Of a stretch of DNA of 59,676 nt, positions 12,932 through 20,817 are shown piece after piece (positions within the stretch are counted from its first letter, which is position 1; each line of letters begins with the position of its first letter). The notes under the pieces were generated by a model. The model was given only the letters and a program-made list of their open reading frames with translations, was not told the origin of the DNA and ran no database searches. The stretch spans positions 2,627 to 62,302 of the IMG/VR virus record IMGVR_UViG_3300030104_006759. One strand, written 5' to 3'. This DNA is from a virus. The position numbers and the translations under genes were made by a program.

Positions 12932-13608
12932 CATTTATTCATCATAATTATCTCGGTGATCTTGAACTAAACAAAAAGGAAACAAAGGGCATCCGTCTTT
13001 ATAACCTTCCAAATGGAGAATGGGTGCCTTCTATCACTTCTGTGACTTCATTTTACAACAGAGAAATCTTTGTTAAGTGGAGAAAGAAAGTTGGTATTGA
13101 AGAAGCAAATCGTATCACAAAGAAAGCAACTGCTCGTGGAACAGACTTTCACGCAGCAACTGAACTCTACATGTTGAACAAAGAAATAAACTGGGATGAC
13201 TTTAAACCTCTGACCAAGTTTATGTTCATTCATGCGAGACCATATCTGGACAAGATAAATAATATACACGCTATAGAAAGGACTCTGTACTCAGAGTATC
13301 TTGGTTTGGCAGGTAGAGTTGACTGCATCGGAGAGTACGAAGGCGAACTCGCAGTCATCGATTTTAAGACATCCGAAAAAATTAAACCAGAAGAGTGGCT
13401 AGAGAACTATTTTGTTCAGGAAACTTTTTACGCTGCTGCTTACTATGAGTTGACTGGTATCCCCGTCAAAAAATTAATCACTATTATGGTCACTCCTGGT
13501 GGTGAGGTCGAAGTATTTGACAAAAGGAACAAAGGGGATTATATTAAATTGTTAGTTCGGTATATTAAAGAATTTGTATCTCACAATATTGGACATAATG
13601 GAACCTAA
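12928..13608 (+). CDS. PD-(D/E)XK family exonuclease
   Basis: The 226-aa product has the RecB/Cas4-like nuclease core: H75 (GTDFHAATE), D132 (GRVDCIGEYEGE), D145-F-K147 (AVIDFKTSE) and the QxxxY motif starting Q164 (VQETFYAAAYY). Such single-domain enzymes process DNA ends in recombination and repair. Located between phoH and gp33 in the replication/late-transcription block, coupled by overlaps of 4 and 11 bases. Confidence 0.9.
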   Translation: MTFIHHNYLGDLELNKKETKGIRLYNLPNGEWVPSITSVTSFYNREIFVKWRKKVGIEEANRITKKATARGTDFHAATELYMLNKEINWDDFKPLTKFMFIHARPYLDKINNIHAIERTLYSEYLGLAGRVDCIGEYEGELAVIDFKTSEKIKPEEWLENYFVQETFYAAAYYELTGIPVKKLITIMVTPGGEVEVFDKRNKGDYIKLLVRYIKEFVSHNIGHNGT

Positions 13609-13882
13609 TAAACAACTACGAAAAGTAGAGAATGAACTAGAAAAAGCATTTGAGAGCAAATTCTTTTGTCAGACTCGTTTCGCACAAGAGATTGAAACTC
13701 TTGTAAAAGATCAGGAAGACATGAGTTACATCGATGCAATAGTTTATTTCTGTGAAATGAATTCCATTGACCTTGAGTCTGTCCCTAAACTTATTTCTAA
13801 ACCACTGAAGGAGAAAATTAAGTACGAGGCTATGGAACTTAATTTTCTTAAGAAAACTTCCCGTGCAAAATTAGTTTTTTAA
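13598..13882 (+). CDS. 33: late transcription coactivator gp33
   Basis: 94 aa from ATG 13598. The central part MSYIDAIVYFCEMNSI and the following LISKPLKEKIKYEAMELNFL align by eye with T4 gp33 (MSYLEATTAFLEENSI and the IEKIQSEAIDENLL part). gp33 joins RNA polymerase and the sliding clamp to activate late promoters, consistent with the NATAAATA/CTAAATA sites in this window. Overlaps the exonuclease gene by 11 bases. Confidence 0.85.
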   Translation: MEPNKQLRKVENELEKAFESKFFCQTRFAQEIETLVKDQEDMSYIDAIVYFCEMNSIDLESVPKLISKPLKEKIKYEAMELNFLKKTSRAKLVF

Positions 13883-13891
13883 TTTCATAAA

Positions 13892-13934
13892 GGCGCAAAA
13901 AAATTTTCGCCAAAAAAATTACCTTATTACTTTT
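13892..13934 (+). repeat. dispersed hairpin element, copy 1
   Basis: GGCGcAAAA/TTTTCGCC hairpin (13892-13911, one bulged base), then A-run and ATTACCTTATTACTTTT directly before the ATG at 13935. A close relative lies at 33433-33474, also directly before a short gene. Confidence 0.55.
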
Positions 13935-14120
13935 ATGATTTCTCGTGATACCCTAATTCATTTGAAGATTCAAGCAGCGATGCGTGAGAATCATTTTGAT
14001 GAAGATCAAATGAAATATCTTGGTGTTCGTGAGGGTGAGCATTGGTATCTTGTTGCTAATGAGCATGAAGTGCCAGTCAAATACATTGATAATTTTGAGC
14101 AAGTTAATGATGCCGTTTGA
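13935..14120 (+). CDS. hypothetical protein, 61 aa
   Basis: MISRDTLIHLKIQAAMREN helix, then a beta-like HWYLVANEHEVPVKYIDNF. No Shine-Dalgarno; the start codon follows the dispersed hairpin element. Overlaps gp59 by 14 bases. Function unknown. Confidence 0.65.
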   Translation: MISRDTLIHLKIQAAMRENHFDEDQMKYLGVREGEHWYLVANEHEVPVKYIDNFEQVNDAV

Positions 14121-14706
14121 TGCATATCGTTGTTATTTGTCGATGAAGAATCACTTCACGAAAGATTCTTACGACTACCACAAATATAATGGAAAAAGTC
14201 GTGCAACTGTCAAATCATTTTATAAGCGTAAAGATCGTTTCTGGTTTGAGAAGCTAGCACGTCAGAAAGATGATAAAGAAGTTGTAGACTTCTTTGTTTC
14301 TAACTTCATCACATGCACTGATCCTAGTAAACTCTGGATTGGTGAGATGATTAAAGAGGGTGAAGACCGATACACTGAATGGAAAAAGAGAACACAATCT
14401 CTTTCATACCTCTTCAAGGAAGAGGTAGAGAGAATCTTTGATGACAATAACTTTGATTCCATGTTTGCCATGGATGGATTACGACATCCGCAAATGCTCA
14501 AAGAATACCTCCGTGGAAATGTTTCTATTGAGACCATGGTGATCCTTAATGGCATTCTAGGATATCAAAAACAATGGGATAAAAATCTTATTGATCCAGT
14601 GTGGGAAACCGTCAGTATGAGAATGAAAAAATATTCTCCTTTTCTAAATATTGATGTACCTCGTTACAAAAACATTTTGAAAGAAGTTGTGATTGGAGAG
14701 AAATGA
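14107..14706 (+). CDS. 59: gp59, loader of the replicative helicase
   Basis: T4 gp59 loads gp41 helicase onto gp32-coated forks. The 199-aa product begins MMPFDAYRCYLSMKNHFTKD, with the family pattern of an N-terminal AYxxYLxxKxHF and YDYHKYNGK segment, and is close to the T4 length (217). Start is ATG 14107 or 14110. Lies in the conserved gp33/gp59/gp32 cluster. Confidence 0.9.
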   Translation: MMPFDAYRCYLSMKNHFTKDSYDYHKYNGKSRATVKSFYKRKDRFWFEKLARQKDDKEVVDFFVSNFITCTDPSKLWIGEMIKEGEDRYTEWKKRTQSLSYLFKEEVERIFDDNNFDSMFAMDGLRHPQMLKEYLRGNVSIETMVILNGILGYQKQWDKNLIDPVWETVSMRMKKYSPFLNIDVPRYKNILKEVVIGEK

Positions 14707-15047
14707 GTTTTTTTGATTCTGAAATTGTAAGGGCAGAGATGGTTGAAATTTCTGAACTACAAGAGGAAGTATATTCCAGTGTGATGAAGTTTGCCTTCAT
14801 GAATAATAGTGAAAAACTGCGTCATGTTAAACTTCTTGAGAAACTTTTGAATAAACAACAAGTTCTTTTTGCAAGGCTCTCCTTATCAGATGATCCTGAA
14901 GCAAAGCAGATGAAAAAAAATATTATAGAGTCTGCTAAGATGATGGGTCTTCCCCCTGATGTTGAAATCACAACGGTCTTTGAGCAAATGAACAAAATGC
15001 TCGATATCATGAAACAACAGATTGACACGACAGGTTCCGACCTGTAG
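14703..15047 (+). CDS. DUF1825-like protein
   Basis: 114 aa beginning MSFFDSEIVRAEMVEISELQ, which matches the MGFFDSEIVxxE start of cyanobacterial DUF1825 proteins. Helical, with conserved-looking SLSDDPEAKQMK and MMGLPPD. It is coupled to gp59 (4-base overlap) and precedes gp32 in the T4-type cluster. Its host-like origin suggests it modifies a host process, perhaps transcription; this is inference. Confidence 0.75.
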   Translation: MSFFDSEIVRAEMVEISELQEEVYSSVMKFAFMNNSEKLRHVKLLEKLLNKQQVLFARLSLSDDPEAKQMKKNIIESAKMMGLPPDVEITTVFEQMNKMLDIMKQQIDTTGSDL

Positions 15048-15094
15048 AATGAACGGGTACACAAAAGCCAAATCTAACTAATCTAACAAATCTT

Positions 15095-16042
15095 ATGTCT
15101 TTCGCAAATCTTAAAAAGCAATCCTCTCTTGGATCCCTGACCTCTAAACTGGTCAAGGAAGTTGAGAAGATGAACAACAATGGTGGCGGTGGAGATGACC
15201 GTCTTTGGAAACCTGAAATGGATAAGACCGGCAATGGTTATGCCGTGATCCGTTTCTTGCCTGCCCCTGAAGGAGAAGAACTTCCTTGGGCAAAGATGTA
15301 CTCCCATGCCTTCCAAGGCCCTGGTGGTTGGTACATTGAAAACTCTCTGACCACTTTGGGTCAGAAAGATCCTGTGTCTGAGCACAACCGCGAACTGTGG
15401 AACAGTGGAATTGACTCTGACAAGGATACTGTTCGTAAGCAAAAGCGTAAACTGTCTTACTACAGCAACATCTACGTTGTTCAGGACAAAGCAAACCCTG
15501 GCAATGAAGGTAAAGTCTTCCTTTATAAGTTTGGTAAGAAGATCTTTGATAAGATCATGGAAGCAATGCAACCTGAGTTTGAGGATGAGACTCCAATCAA
15601 TCCCTTTGACTTCTGGCAGGGTGCTAACTTCAGACTAAAGCTGAAGAAGGTTGCAGGTTACTGGAACTATGATTCCTCTGAGTTTGCAGCACCTGGTGCT
15701 CTCCTTGATGATGACGATGCTCTGGAAGCACTCTGGAAAAAGCAATACTCTTTGACTACTTTGACTGCTGCTGATCAGTTTAAGTCATACGAACAATTGC
15801 AGAATCGTTTGCAAATGGTTCTGGGACAAAAGTCCTCCCGTCCTCGCCTTGATGAAGAGGTTGAGAATGAGGAAACTGATCGCGGTTCATTCACTCCTGA
15901 GTTTTCTTCCCGCTCTCAGAAGTCTGAGCTGCCTGAAAATCTTCAGGACGAACTGAACAATCTGGGTTCAAGGTCATCTGCATCTAATGATAGTGATGAA
16001 GATGATGCTCTGTCCTATTTCCAGAAACTCGCTGAAGAATGA
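15095..16042 (+). CDS. 32: gp32, single-stranded DNA-binding protein
   Basis: Coats ssDNA in replication, recombination and repair. The 315-aa product has the basic N-terminal cooperativity region (MSFANLKKQSSLGSLTSK), the core starting DRLWKPEMDKTGNGYAVIRF, SYYSNIYVVQDKANPGNEGK, and an acidic C-terminal tail (SNDSDEDDALSYFQKLAEE) for partner binding. The T4 zinc-binding Cys/His set is not seen, as in other cyanophage versions. Its stop codon abuts the convergent gp53 stop. Confidence 0.96.
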   Translation: MSFANLKKQSSLGSLTSKLVKEVEKMNNNGGGGDDRLWKPEMDKTGNGYAVIRFLPAPEGEELPWAKMYSHAFQGPGGWYIENSLTTLGQKDPVSEHNRELWNSGIDSDKDTVRKQKRKLSYYSNIYVVQDKANPGNEGKVFLYKFGKKIFDKIMEAMQPEFEDETPINPFDFWQGANFRLKLKKVAGYWNYDSSEFAAPGALLDDDDALEALWKKQYSLTTLTAADQFKSYEQLQNRLQMVLGQKSSRPRLDEEVENEETDRGSFTPEFSSRSQKSELPENLQDELNNLGSRSSASNDSDEDDALSYFQKLAEE

Positions 16043-16714
16043 TCACTCATAAAGTCTGATATTATCAGCACGTTTCAAGGTTTCACTCACATACTGAGTG
16101 GAACCTTTTTTATATTCCATCATTTCCTCAAGATCATCAAGTACGATGTTTAAATATTTTGTTTTTAATAAAAATATCTGTCTCTTAGCATCATTCAATC
16201 TCTCTTCATATTGATAGTTGGTTACTTCAGTAACCATATCTGTAATGGTATTATAAGATTCAGTTCCTCTATCATAATAGGTGATCGATTGATCTTCATC
16301 TACTTCTAAACCTGCTGGGAATAAAATTTTGCCATCAGGATCTTTTACCTCAATCGATTCATAGTGATGGGTATCTTCAACAAGTCTTATGTCAAGATAT
16401 TTTTCTAGTAAATATGATTCAAAAGTTTGCTGAGTCATAGGCCATTCACTTTGAATGCTTAAGATATTATTTGATAGTAAAATAACCCAGTCTAAATTTG
16501 GATCTCCATAGACTTCATCTGCAACATTGTCTGGACGATCATTTCCCTCAATAAAATACTTACTAAAGAAAGTTGCATTTTCAAATATATCTGGCCTTAT
16601 TTTTGCTCTCTTGAAAAGATTTTTTACAGTTGTATAATCCGATATGTTTTTACCGTCAACAGTACGGTTTACATATTCAAAATTTGGTAGCTTACGGAAG
16701 TATGAATTTGACAT
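16043..16714 (-). CDS. 53: baseplate wedge subunit gp53
   Basis: gp53 closes the baseplate wedge in T4 morphogenesis. The 223-aa product starts MSNSYFRKLPNFEYVNRT and contains DEVYGDPNLDWVILLSNN and SEWPMTQQTFESYL, the family core. Last gene of the only minus-strand operon. The stop lies back-to-back with gp32 (TGATCA). Its 3' end carries, on the opposite strand, the terminator used by gp32. Confidence 0.92.
   Translation of the reverse strand: MSNSYFRKLPNFEYVNRTVDGKNISDYTTVKNLFKRAKIRPDIFENATFFSKYFIEGNDRPDNVADEVYGDPNLDWVILLSNNILSIQSEWPMTQQTFESYLLEKYLDIRLVEDTHHYESIEVKDPDGKILFPAGLEVDEDQSITYYDRGTESYNTITDMVTEVTNYQYEERLNDAKRQIFLLKTKYLNIVLDDLEEMMEYKKGSTQYVSETLKRADNIRLYE
16077..16111 (+). terminator. 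plus-strand terminator embedded in gp53
   Basis: A 12-bp stem (16077-16088 with 16096-16107, one G-T wobble), 7-base loop and six T. It ends the gp32 transcript 35-65 bases after the gp32 stop, inside the antisense coding region of gp53. On the minus strand no T-run follows. Confidence 0.8.
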
Positions 16715-16715
16715 G

Positions 16716-18152
16716 TTAGAAACCTATAAAATCGTCTGAGTTGCCATCAATTTCTGAATACTCATCATTGTAAATCGGTTCAAGTTCACTGAACTGGAAC
16801 TGTAGTTCATATGCAACCATGGAAGAATTTTCAAATGTAGCATAAGTTCCATCTGGAACATAATTTACATTGAATGATACCAAAGCGCATTCTTTAACCT
16901 TAGGTAGAAAATTATGCTCTGCATCTGCTGATTTTCTAAAAGTTAGTTTGTATGTATTTGGTGCTTTTAAAAATAAATTGGCAGGTGATCTTTGAACTGC
17001 CATTGATTGCTTAAACATCCTGATAATTTTTTTAATCACAATAGTTTCAGGTTCACTCCTAGCACTCATCCTGTAAGTGAATGCAAACGATCTCAACTTT
17101 GGTCCGTTGAATAACAATTCAAAGTTGGGGTTGATAATTGCACCCTCAGTTCTTGCCAAGATCCCTTTGGTTCCTGTAGCTGCTTGAGCAAAGTATGCGG
17201 CAACTGCTTTTTTTAGACCGTCTCTGTCATTACTTGCAGCATCTAATGTTTTTTTAGCAGACTCCATGAATCCATCTCCACCAGCCATTATTGTATTCAG
17301 TGCTAGTCCTGCTAGTGCAACATCAACTGCACCCATTGATACTCCACCCCACCCAACATTATTTTTGTCAGCGATATTTGTTACTGGTAGAATAACTGAT
17401 CCAACAGGTGTCCTAGTTCCATCGGCATCTCTATCTCCGAATCCAAATGAACCATCAAATTTTCTAGGTTTGAATTTTAAAACATCGATTTTTAATGTGT
17501 CTTGAGTTTGTGTCTCAAGTGTTAATGGATATCTTAAATTTAAATCATATCTTTGTCTTGTATTAGATCTATCTCCGACACTAAATTTTTGATTAAATCC
17601 CGCCCCAATTTGTTCAAATCCTTTCCGAGCAATTTCCCTAGCTGATGCAGCATCTGTTGAAGTATCTCCTCCAGTTTGATTTGGGTTTTCTGTAACAGTT
17701 GATCCGCTAGCTGAATCTAGTGCATCTCTCTCCTCATTAGTTGTTGCTAGTGCCTTAATGCCTGGGTCTGTTCTTAATTGAGATTTAAATAACCTATTGA
17801 TTGATCCATTTTCAATTTCATTTGCTAAGGCAGGACTTGAATTTTTTACATCTTGATCTACATCTAGATACAATCTAGAAAAATCATCTCCTCCAAGTAT
17901 GGCATCTCCGCTTCCATCACGAGCAGCATTATAAAAAGTATATCCAGTAGCGATTGTTTGTGGATTCTTTCCCTTTGCATCATCATATTGTATTAACTCT
18001 ACTTCAAACGTAGTCTTTCCGTCAGAGTTTCTAGTCTTAGATACTTTTGTCGCAACAAATGCTGTTTTTCTAATTCCACCCCATCCAAACGCACCAGGAG
18101 ATTTAACCTGTGCAGGCACAGCACTAATCTTACTCGTTACGGTCTGCGACAT
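16716..18152 (-). CDS. 48: baseplate tail-tube cap gp48
   Basis: 478 aa. The C-terminal third (LLFNGPKLRSFAFTYRMSAR, FKQSMAVQRSP, ECALVSFNVNYVPDGTY, MVAYELQFQFSELEPIY) is the tail-tube-like gp48 fold, while a variable insert occupies the N-terminal half. Longer than T4 gp48 (364 aa). gp48 caps the hub and starts tube assembly with gp54. One base separates it from gp53. Confidence 0.85.
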   Translation of the reverse strand: MSQTVTSKISAVPAQVKSPGAFGWGGIRKTAFVATKVSKTRNSDGKTTFEVELIQYDDAKGKNPQTIATGYTFYNAARDGSGDAILGGDDFSRLYLDVDQDVKNSSPALANEIENGSINRLFKSQLRTDPGIKALATTNEERDALDSASGSTVTENPNQTGGDTSTDAASAREIARKGFEQIGAGFNQKFSVGDRSNTRQRYDLNLRYPLTLETQTQDTLKIDVLKFKPRKFDGSFGFGDRDADGTRTPVGSVILPVTNIADKNNVGWGGVSMGAVDVALAGLALNTIMAGGDGFMESAKKTLDAASNDRDGLKKAVAAYFAQAATGTKGILARTEGAIINPNFELLFNGPKLRSFAFTYRMSARSEPETIVIKKIIRMFKQSMAVQRSPANLFLKAPNTYKLTFRKSADAEHNFLPKVKECALVSFNVNYVPDGTYATFENSSMVAYELQFQFSELEPIYNDEYSEIDGNSDDFIGF

Positions 18153-18166
18153 TATACAGAGATCTT

Positions 18167-18514
18167 TTATTTATTTAGTATCATTTTTCCATATGGAATC
18201 TTAAGAAGATCATCTAGTTCTCTTGGATGTACAATATAGACTTGACCAGCAAGTTCTGACCAAGTATATTGACGAGACTCTTGATGATGGAAATTTATAC
18301 CACGAAATCCCCAACTATACACCTCAGTTACAGCAACCAGAGGATGTTGGTCATATGTAATGTTTGAAGTTTTTGCATTGTATACGAATGTGCATACCAT
18401 ACCAACATCAGGAATGGGGGTAACAGTATCTTTGAGAGTATCCATGATTTCAAGCATCATGTCTTCTTGGTCATTTGCTTCATTATTAATATTGTTTCCC
18501 TCTAGACGATTCAT
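18167..18514 (-). CDS. conserved cyanophage hypothetical protein, 115 aa
   Basis: Acidic N-terminus, then a beta-rich barrel-like part (VGMVCTFVYNAKTSNITYD, VAVTEVYSWGFRGINFHH). Lies between gp4 and gp48 and overlaps gp4 by 4 bases. Probably made with structural proteins; no family name certain. Confidence 0.75.
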   Translation of the reverse strand: MNRLEGNNINNEANDQEDMMLEIMDTLKDTVTPIPDVGMVCTFVYNAKTSNITYDQHPLVAVTEVYSWGFRGINFHHQESRQYTWSELAGQVYIVHPRELDDLLKIPYGKMILNK

Positions 18515-18954
18515 CTAATACCTAACTCCTCTTCGGTGATGATTTTAAATTCTATTCTTCTATCATCACAAAATTCTTTTGCTGCTTTCCATTTTGCTTG
18601 GTTGACTGCAAAAGTTGTACACTCATAGATATATGATTTAGTTTGTCGTTTTGGTTTCTTTGGTGGTGCAGTTTGTTTTTTGGGCTTCACTTCAACCACA
18701 TAGGTTTTTATTTTTCCGTTTGACTCTTTAACTTTAATTAGATAGTCTGGAAAATACTTATGTACACGATTGTCAACCGGTGAAACATATGGTATGCTGA
18801 ATTCTTCAGAGGCCCATGAAATAATATTATCATTTAAATCACACCATCTACAAAATCTTCTCTCCCAACTACTTCTACAAATAATGTTGTTGGGATTGCC
18901 CTTATACTTCTCAGGGTGAGATGGTTTATATTTACTCTTAATACTTTCTGCCAT
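18511..18954 (-). CDS. 4: head completion protein gp4
   Basis: 147 aa. The pattern SSWERRFCRWCDLNDNIISW, SIPY, KYFPDYLIKV and YVVEVKPKKQ is that of T4 gp4 (gp50/65), an endonuclease-like fold needed for head completion before tail joining. First gene of the minus-strand operon, 32 bases after a late promoter. Confidence 0.93.
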   Translation of the reverse strand: MAESIKSKYKPSHPEKYKGNPNNIICRSSWERRFCRWCDLNDNIISWASEEFSIPYVSPVDNRVHKYFPDYLIKVKESNGKIKTYVVEVKPKKQTAPPKKPKRQTKSYIYECTTFAVNQAKWKAAKEFCDDRRIEFKIITEEELGIR

Positions 18955-18986
18955 TAACTTGACTACATAATATACAAGTCAAAAAT

Positions 18987-18994
18987 TATTTATA
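18987..18994 (-). promoter_or_regulatory. late promoter of the minus-strand operon
   Basis: TATAAATA on the minus strand, 32 bases before the gp4 start, in the 41-base divergent gap. Perfect T4 late motif; it should drive gp4, the 115-aa gene, gp48 and gp53. Confidence 0.75.
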
Positions 18995-18995
18995 A

Positions 18996-19880
18996 ATGGC
19001 TTCCGTCTCTGTAGCGCCAATCTCACAAAGCGTATCTCAAATAAAGGCTAAGTTATTAAATCCTGCCCTAACATCACACTTTATGATCTATCTTGGTCTT
19101 CCAAGAGATCAACAAGGGTTTAGACAATACATGGCAGAAAATTCACTTGTTCTAGATCAAGATAGGCTTCAATTATCGTGTTGTGATGCATCTCTCCCTG
19201 GTTCTACCCTTGCAACCACAGAGTTGAGGAATGATTTTAGTGGGTCAACTGAGAGACACGCATATCGACGCATCTATCAGGATAGAATTGACCTCACATT
19301 TTATTGTGATGCTGAACAATATATGGCAATTAGATTCTTTGAATCTTGGATGAAATTTATTATGAATGAAAGTGCATCCAGTGGTATATCTAATGAGAAT
19401 TACTCATATCGAGTTAAGTTTCCTAATTCATATAAGGGATGTGGGTTAGAGGTTACTAAATTTGAGAAAAATTTAAAATCAAAGAACCCTGCTGTTCCTC
19501 TTACATACAATTTTGTTAATGTATTTCCGGTGTCAATCACATCCATGCCGGTTTCTTATGAGGCATCATCTCTTTTGAAATGCACAGTCTCTATGAACTA
19601 CACAAGATATTATATTGGTCCTGGTAGTACTCAACCTGATAGATCTGGAGCAAATTCATCTAGTCCATTCGTTGATTCATTCACTGATTTAGGCCTGAAT
19701 TTAAATCTTCCAAGATACGATAGTGTGGATTTCAATTTATTTAATCCTGCTGACCAGGCAAAATTTAACTTCTTCCAAGGAAATAATTTAGGATTGCCTT
19801 CATTCTCAAGTAGATCAACTAATGATCTTCCACTTGGTGCAAACGATCAAATCAGATCCATACAATCTGGACTTGCCTAA
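18996..19880 (+). CDS. 54: tail-tube initiator gp54-like
   Basis: 294 aa with a tail-tube-type domain: LQLSCCDASLPGSTLATTEL, DLTFYCDAEQYMAIRFFESW, FPNSYKGCGLEVTKF and YNFVNVFPVSITSMPVSYE. In T4, gp54 sits on gp48 and starts gp19 polymerisation; the length (T4 320 aa) and the divergent position next to gp48/gp4 fit. A tail tube protein is the alternative. Confidence 0.75.
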   Translation: MASVSVAPISQSVSQIKAKLLNPALTSHFMIYLGLPRDQQGFRQYMAENSLVLDQDRLQLSCCDASLPGSTLATTELRNDFSGSTERHAYRRIYQDRIDLTFYCDAEQYMAIRFFESWMKFIMNESASSGISNENYSYRVKFPNSYKGCGLEVTKFEKNLKSKNPAVPLTYNFVNVFPVSITSMPVSYEASSLLKCTVSMNYTRYYIGPGSTQPDRSGANSSSPFVDSFTDLGLNLNLPRYDSVDFNLFNPADQAKFNFFQGNNLGLPSFSSRSTNDLPLGANDQIRSIQSGLA

Positions 19881-19886
19881 TAAATA
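19879..19886 (+). promoter_or_regulatory. late promoter AATAAATA
   Basis: AATAAATA overlaps the gp54 stop, 26 bases before gp26; matches the NATAAATA late consensus of cyanomyoviruses. Confidence 0.55.
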
Positions 19887-19912
19887 ATCATACTGAAAAC
19901 CTATAAGACATT

Positions 19913-20632
19913 ATGCCTTTACCAAAAATTGCAGCTCCCACATATGAACTTGAATTGCCATCAACTGGGGAGACAATTAAATTCAGACCTTTCCTTGTCA
20001 AGGAAGAAAAACTCCTTGTCATTGCCTTAGAAAGTGAGGATACAAAACAAATTACAACTGCAATCAAGTCAGTAATTAAAAATTGTGTCTTGACCAAAGG
20101 TATTAAGGTGGAGCACCTACCAACTTTTGATATTGAATATCTTTTCTTGAACATTCGTGGAAAGTCTGTTGGTGAGCAACTTGATGTTAACATTGTCTGT
20201 CCTGATGATGGTGTAACTGAAGTGGCTGTCCAAATTGATTTAGACGATATTAAAGTAAACAAAAGTGATGATCACACTAACAGAATTAAACTGAATGATG
20301 ATCTTATGTTAGAGATGAATTATCCCTCGTTGGATCAGTTCATCAAAAACAATTTTGACTTTGATGAAAAAAATGCTATGGATCAATCATTTGATCTTGT
20401 CGCATCTTGTATGGGTAAAATTTATAATGAAGAAGAAGTTTGGGTTGCCAATGATTGCAGCAAGAAAGAACTGTCTGATTTCTTGGAACAAATGAATTCT
20501 GCTCAATTCAAAGAGGTTGAGAAATTTTTTGAAACCATGCCTAAACTTTCGCATACTATCAACGTAACCAATCCAAAAACGAAAGTAGAAAGTCCTGTTC
20601 TTCTGGAGGGACTGGCAAGTTTTTTCGCTTAG
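19913..20632 (+). CDS. 26: baseplate hub/tail assembly chaperone gp26
   Basis: 239 aa, T4_gp26-like: MPLPKIAAPTYELELPSTGE, IKFRPFLVKEEKLLVIALES and TFDIEYLFLNIRGKSVGE. The gene stands directly before the tape-measure genes, the usual place of tail assembly chaperones. Its last codons contain the slippery T-TTT-TTC at 20620-20626, two codons before the stop, which would let ribosomes continue into the gp51 frame. Confidence 0.9.
   Translation: MPLPKIAAPTYELELPSTGETIKFRPFLVKEEKLLVIALESEDTKQITTAIKSVIKNCVLTKGIKVEHLPTFDIEYLFLNIRGKSVGEQLDVNIVCPDDGVTEVAVQIDLDDIKVNKSDDHTNRIKLNDDLMLEMNYPSLDQFIKNNFDFDEKNAMDQSFDLVASCMGKIYNEEEVWVANDCSKKELSDFLEQMNSAQFKEVEKFFETMPKLSHTINVTNPKTKVESPVLLEGLASFFA
20620..20626 (+). 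other. putative -1 ribosomal frameshift site joining gp26 and gp51
   Basis: T TTT TTC follows the X XXY YYZ rule in the gp26 frame. After a -1 slip the reading goes on without a stop (F-R-L-A-L-V-H-M) straight into the gp51 ORF at 20644. gp51 has no Shine-Dalgarno of its own. The same logic makes lambda G/GT-type chaperone fusions ahead of tape-measure genes. Confidence 0.65.
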
Positions 20633-20643
20633 CCCTAGTCCAT

Positions 20644-20817
20644 ATGGACTTGGGTAATTATTATAAAATTAATTTTGCTTTGATGCAGTTTCATAAATAT
20701 AGTTTGACTGAAATTGAAAATCTCATTCCATGGGAGAGAGATATTTACGTCGGACTGTTGCAGCAGCATCTTGAAGAAGAAGAATTAAAACGAAAACAAC
20801 AAGCATCTAATGGATGA
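20644..20817 (+). CDS. 51: gp51-like baseplate hub assembly protein / chaperone extension
   Basis: 57 aa from ATG 20644: MDLGNYYKINFALMQFHKYS, then IENLIPWERDIYVGLLQQHL and an acidic/basic helix. Much shorter than T4 gp51 (249 aa). The frame is open back into gp26, so it may be made mainly as the C-terminal part of a gp26-gp51 frameshift fusion. Overlaps the tape-measure gene by 8 bases. Confidence 0.7.
   Translation: MDLGNYYKINFALMQFHKYSLTEIENLIPWERDIYVGLLQQHLEEEELKRKQQASNG

Noticed and set aside
13889-13934. Hairpin as a rho-independent terminator
   Set aside because: On the plus strand the stem is followed by A, not T. The T-run exists only on the minus strand, where no gene ends, so it is treated as a separate repeated element.
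15083-15571. 162-aa minus-strand frame over gp32
   Set aside because: gp32 is unambiguous on the plus strand; the antisense frame has no start context and only mirrors its codon pattern.
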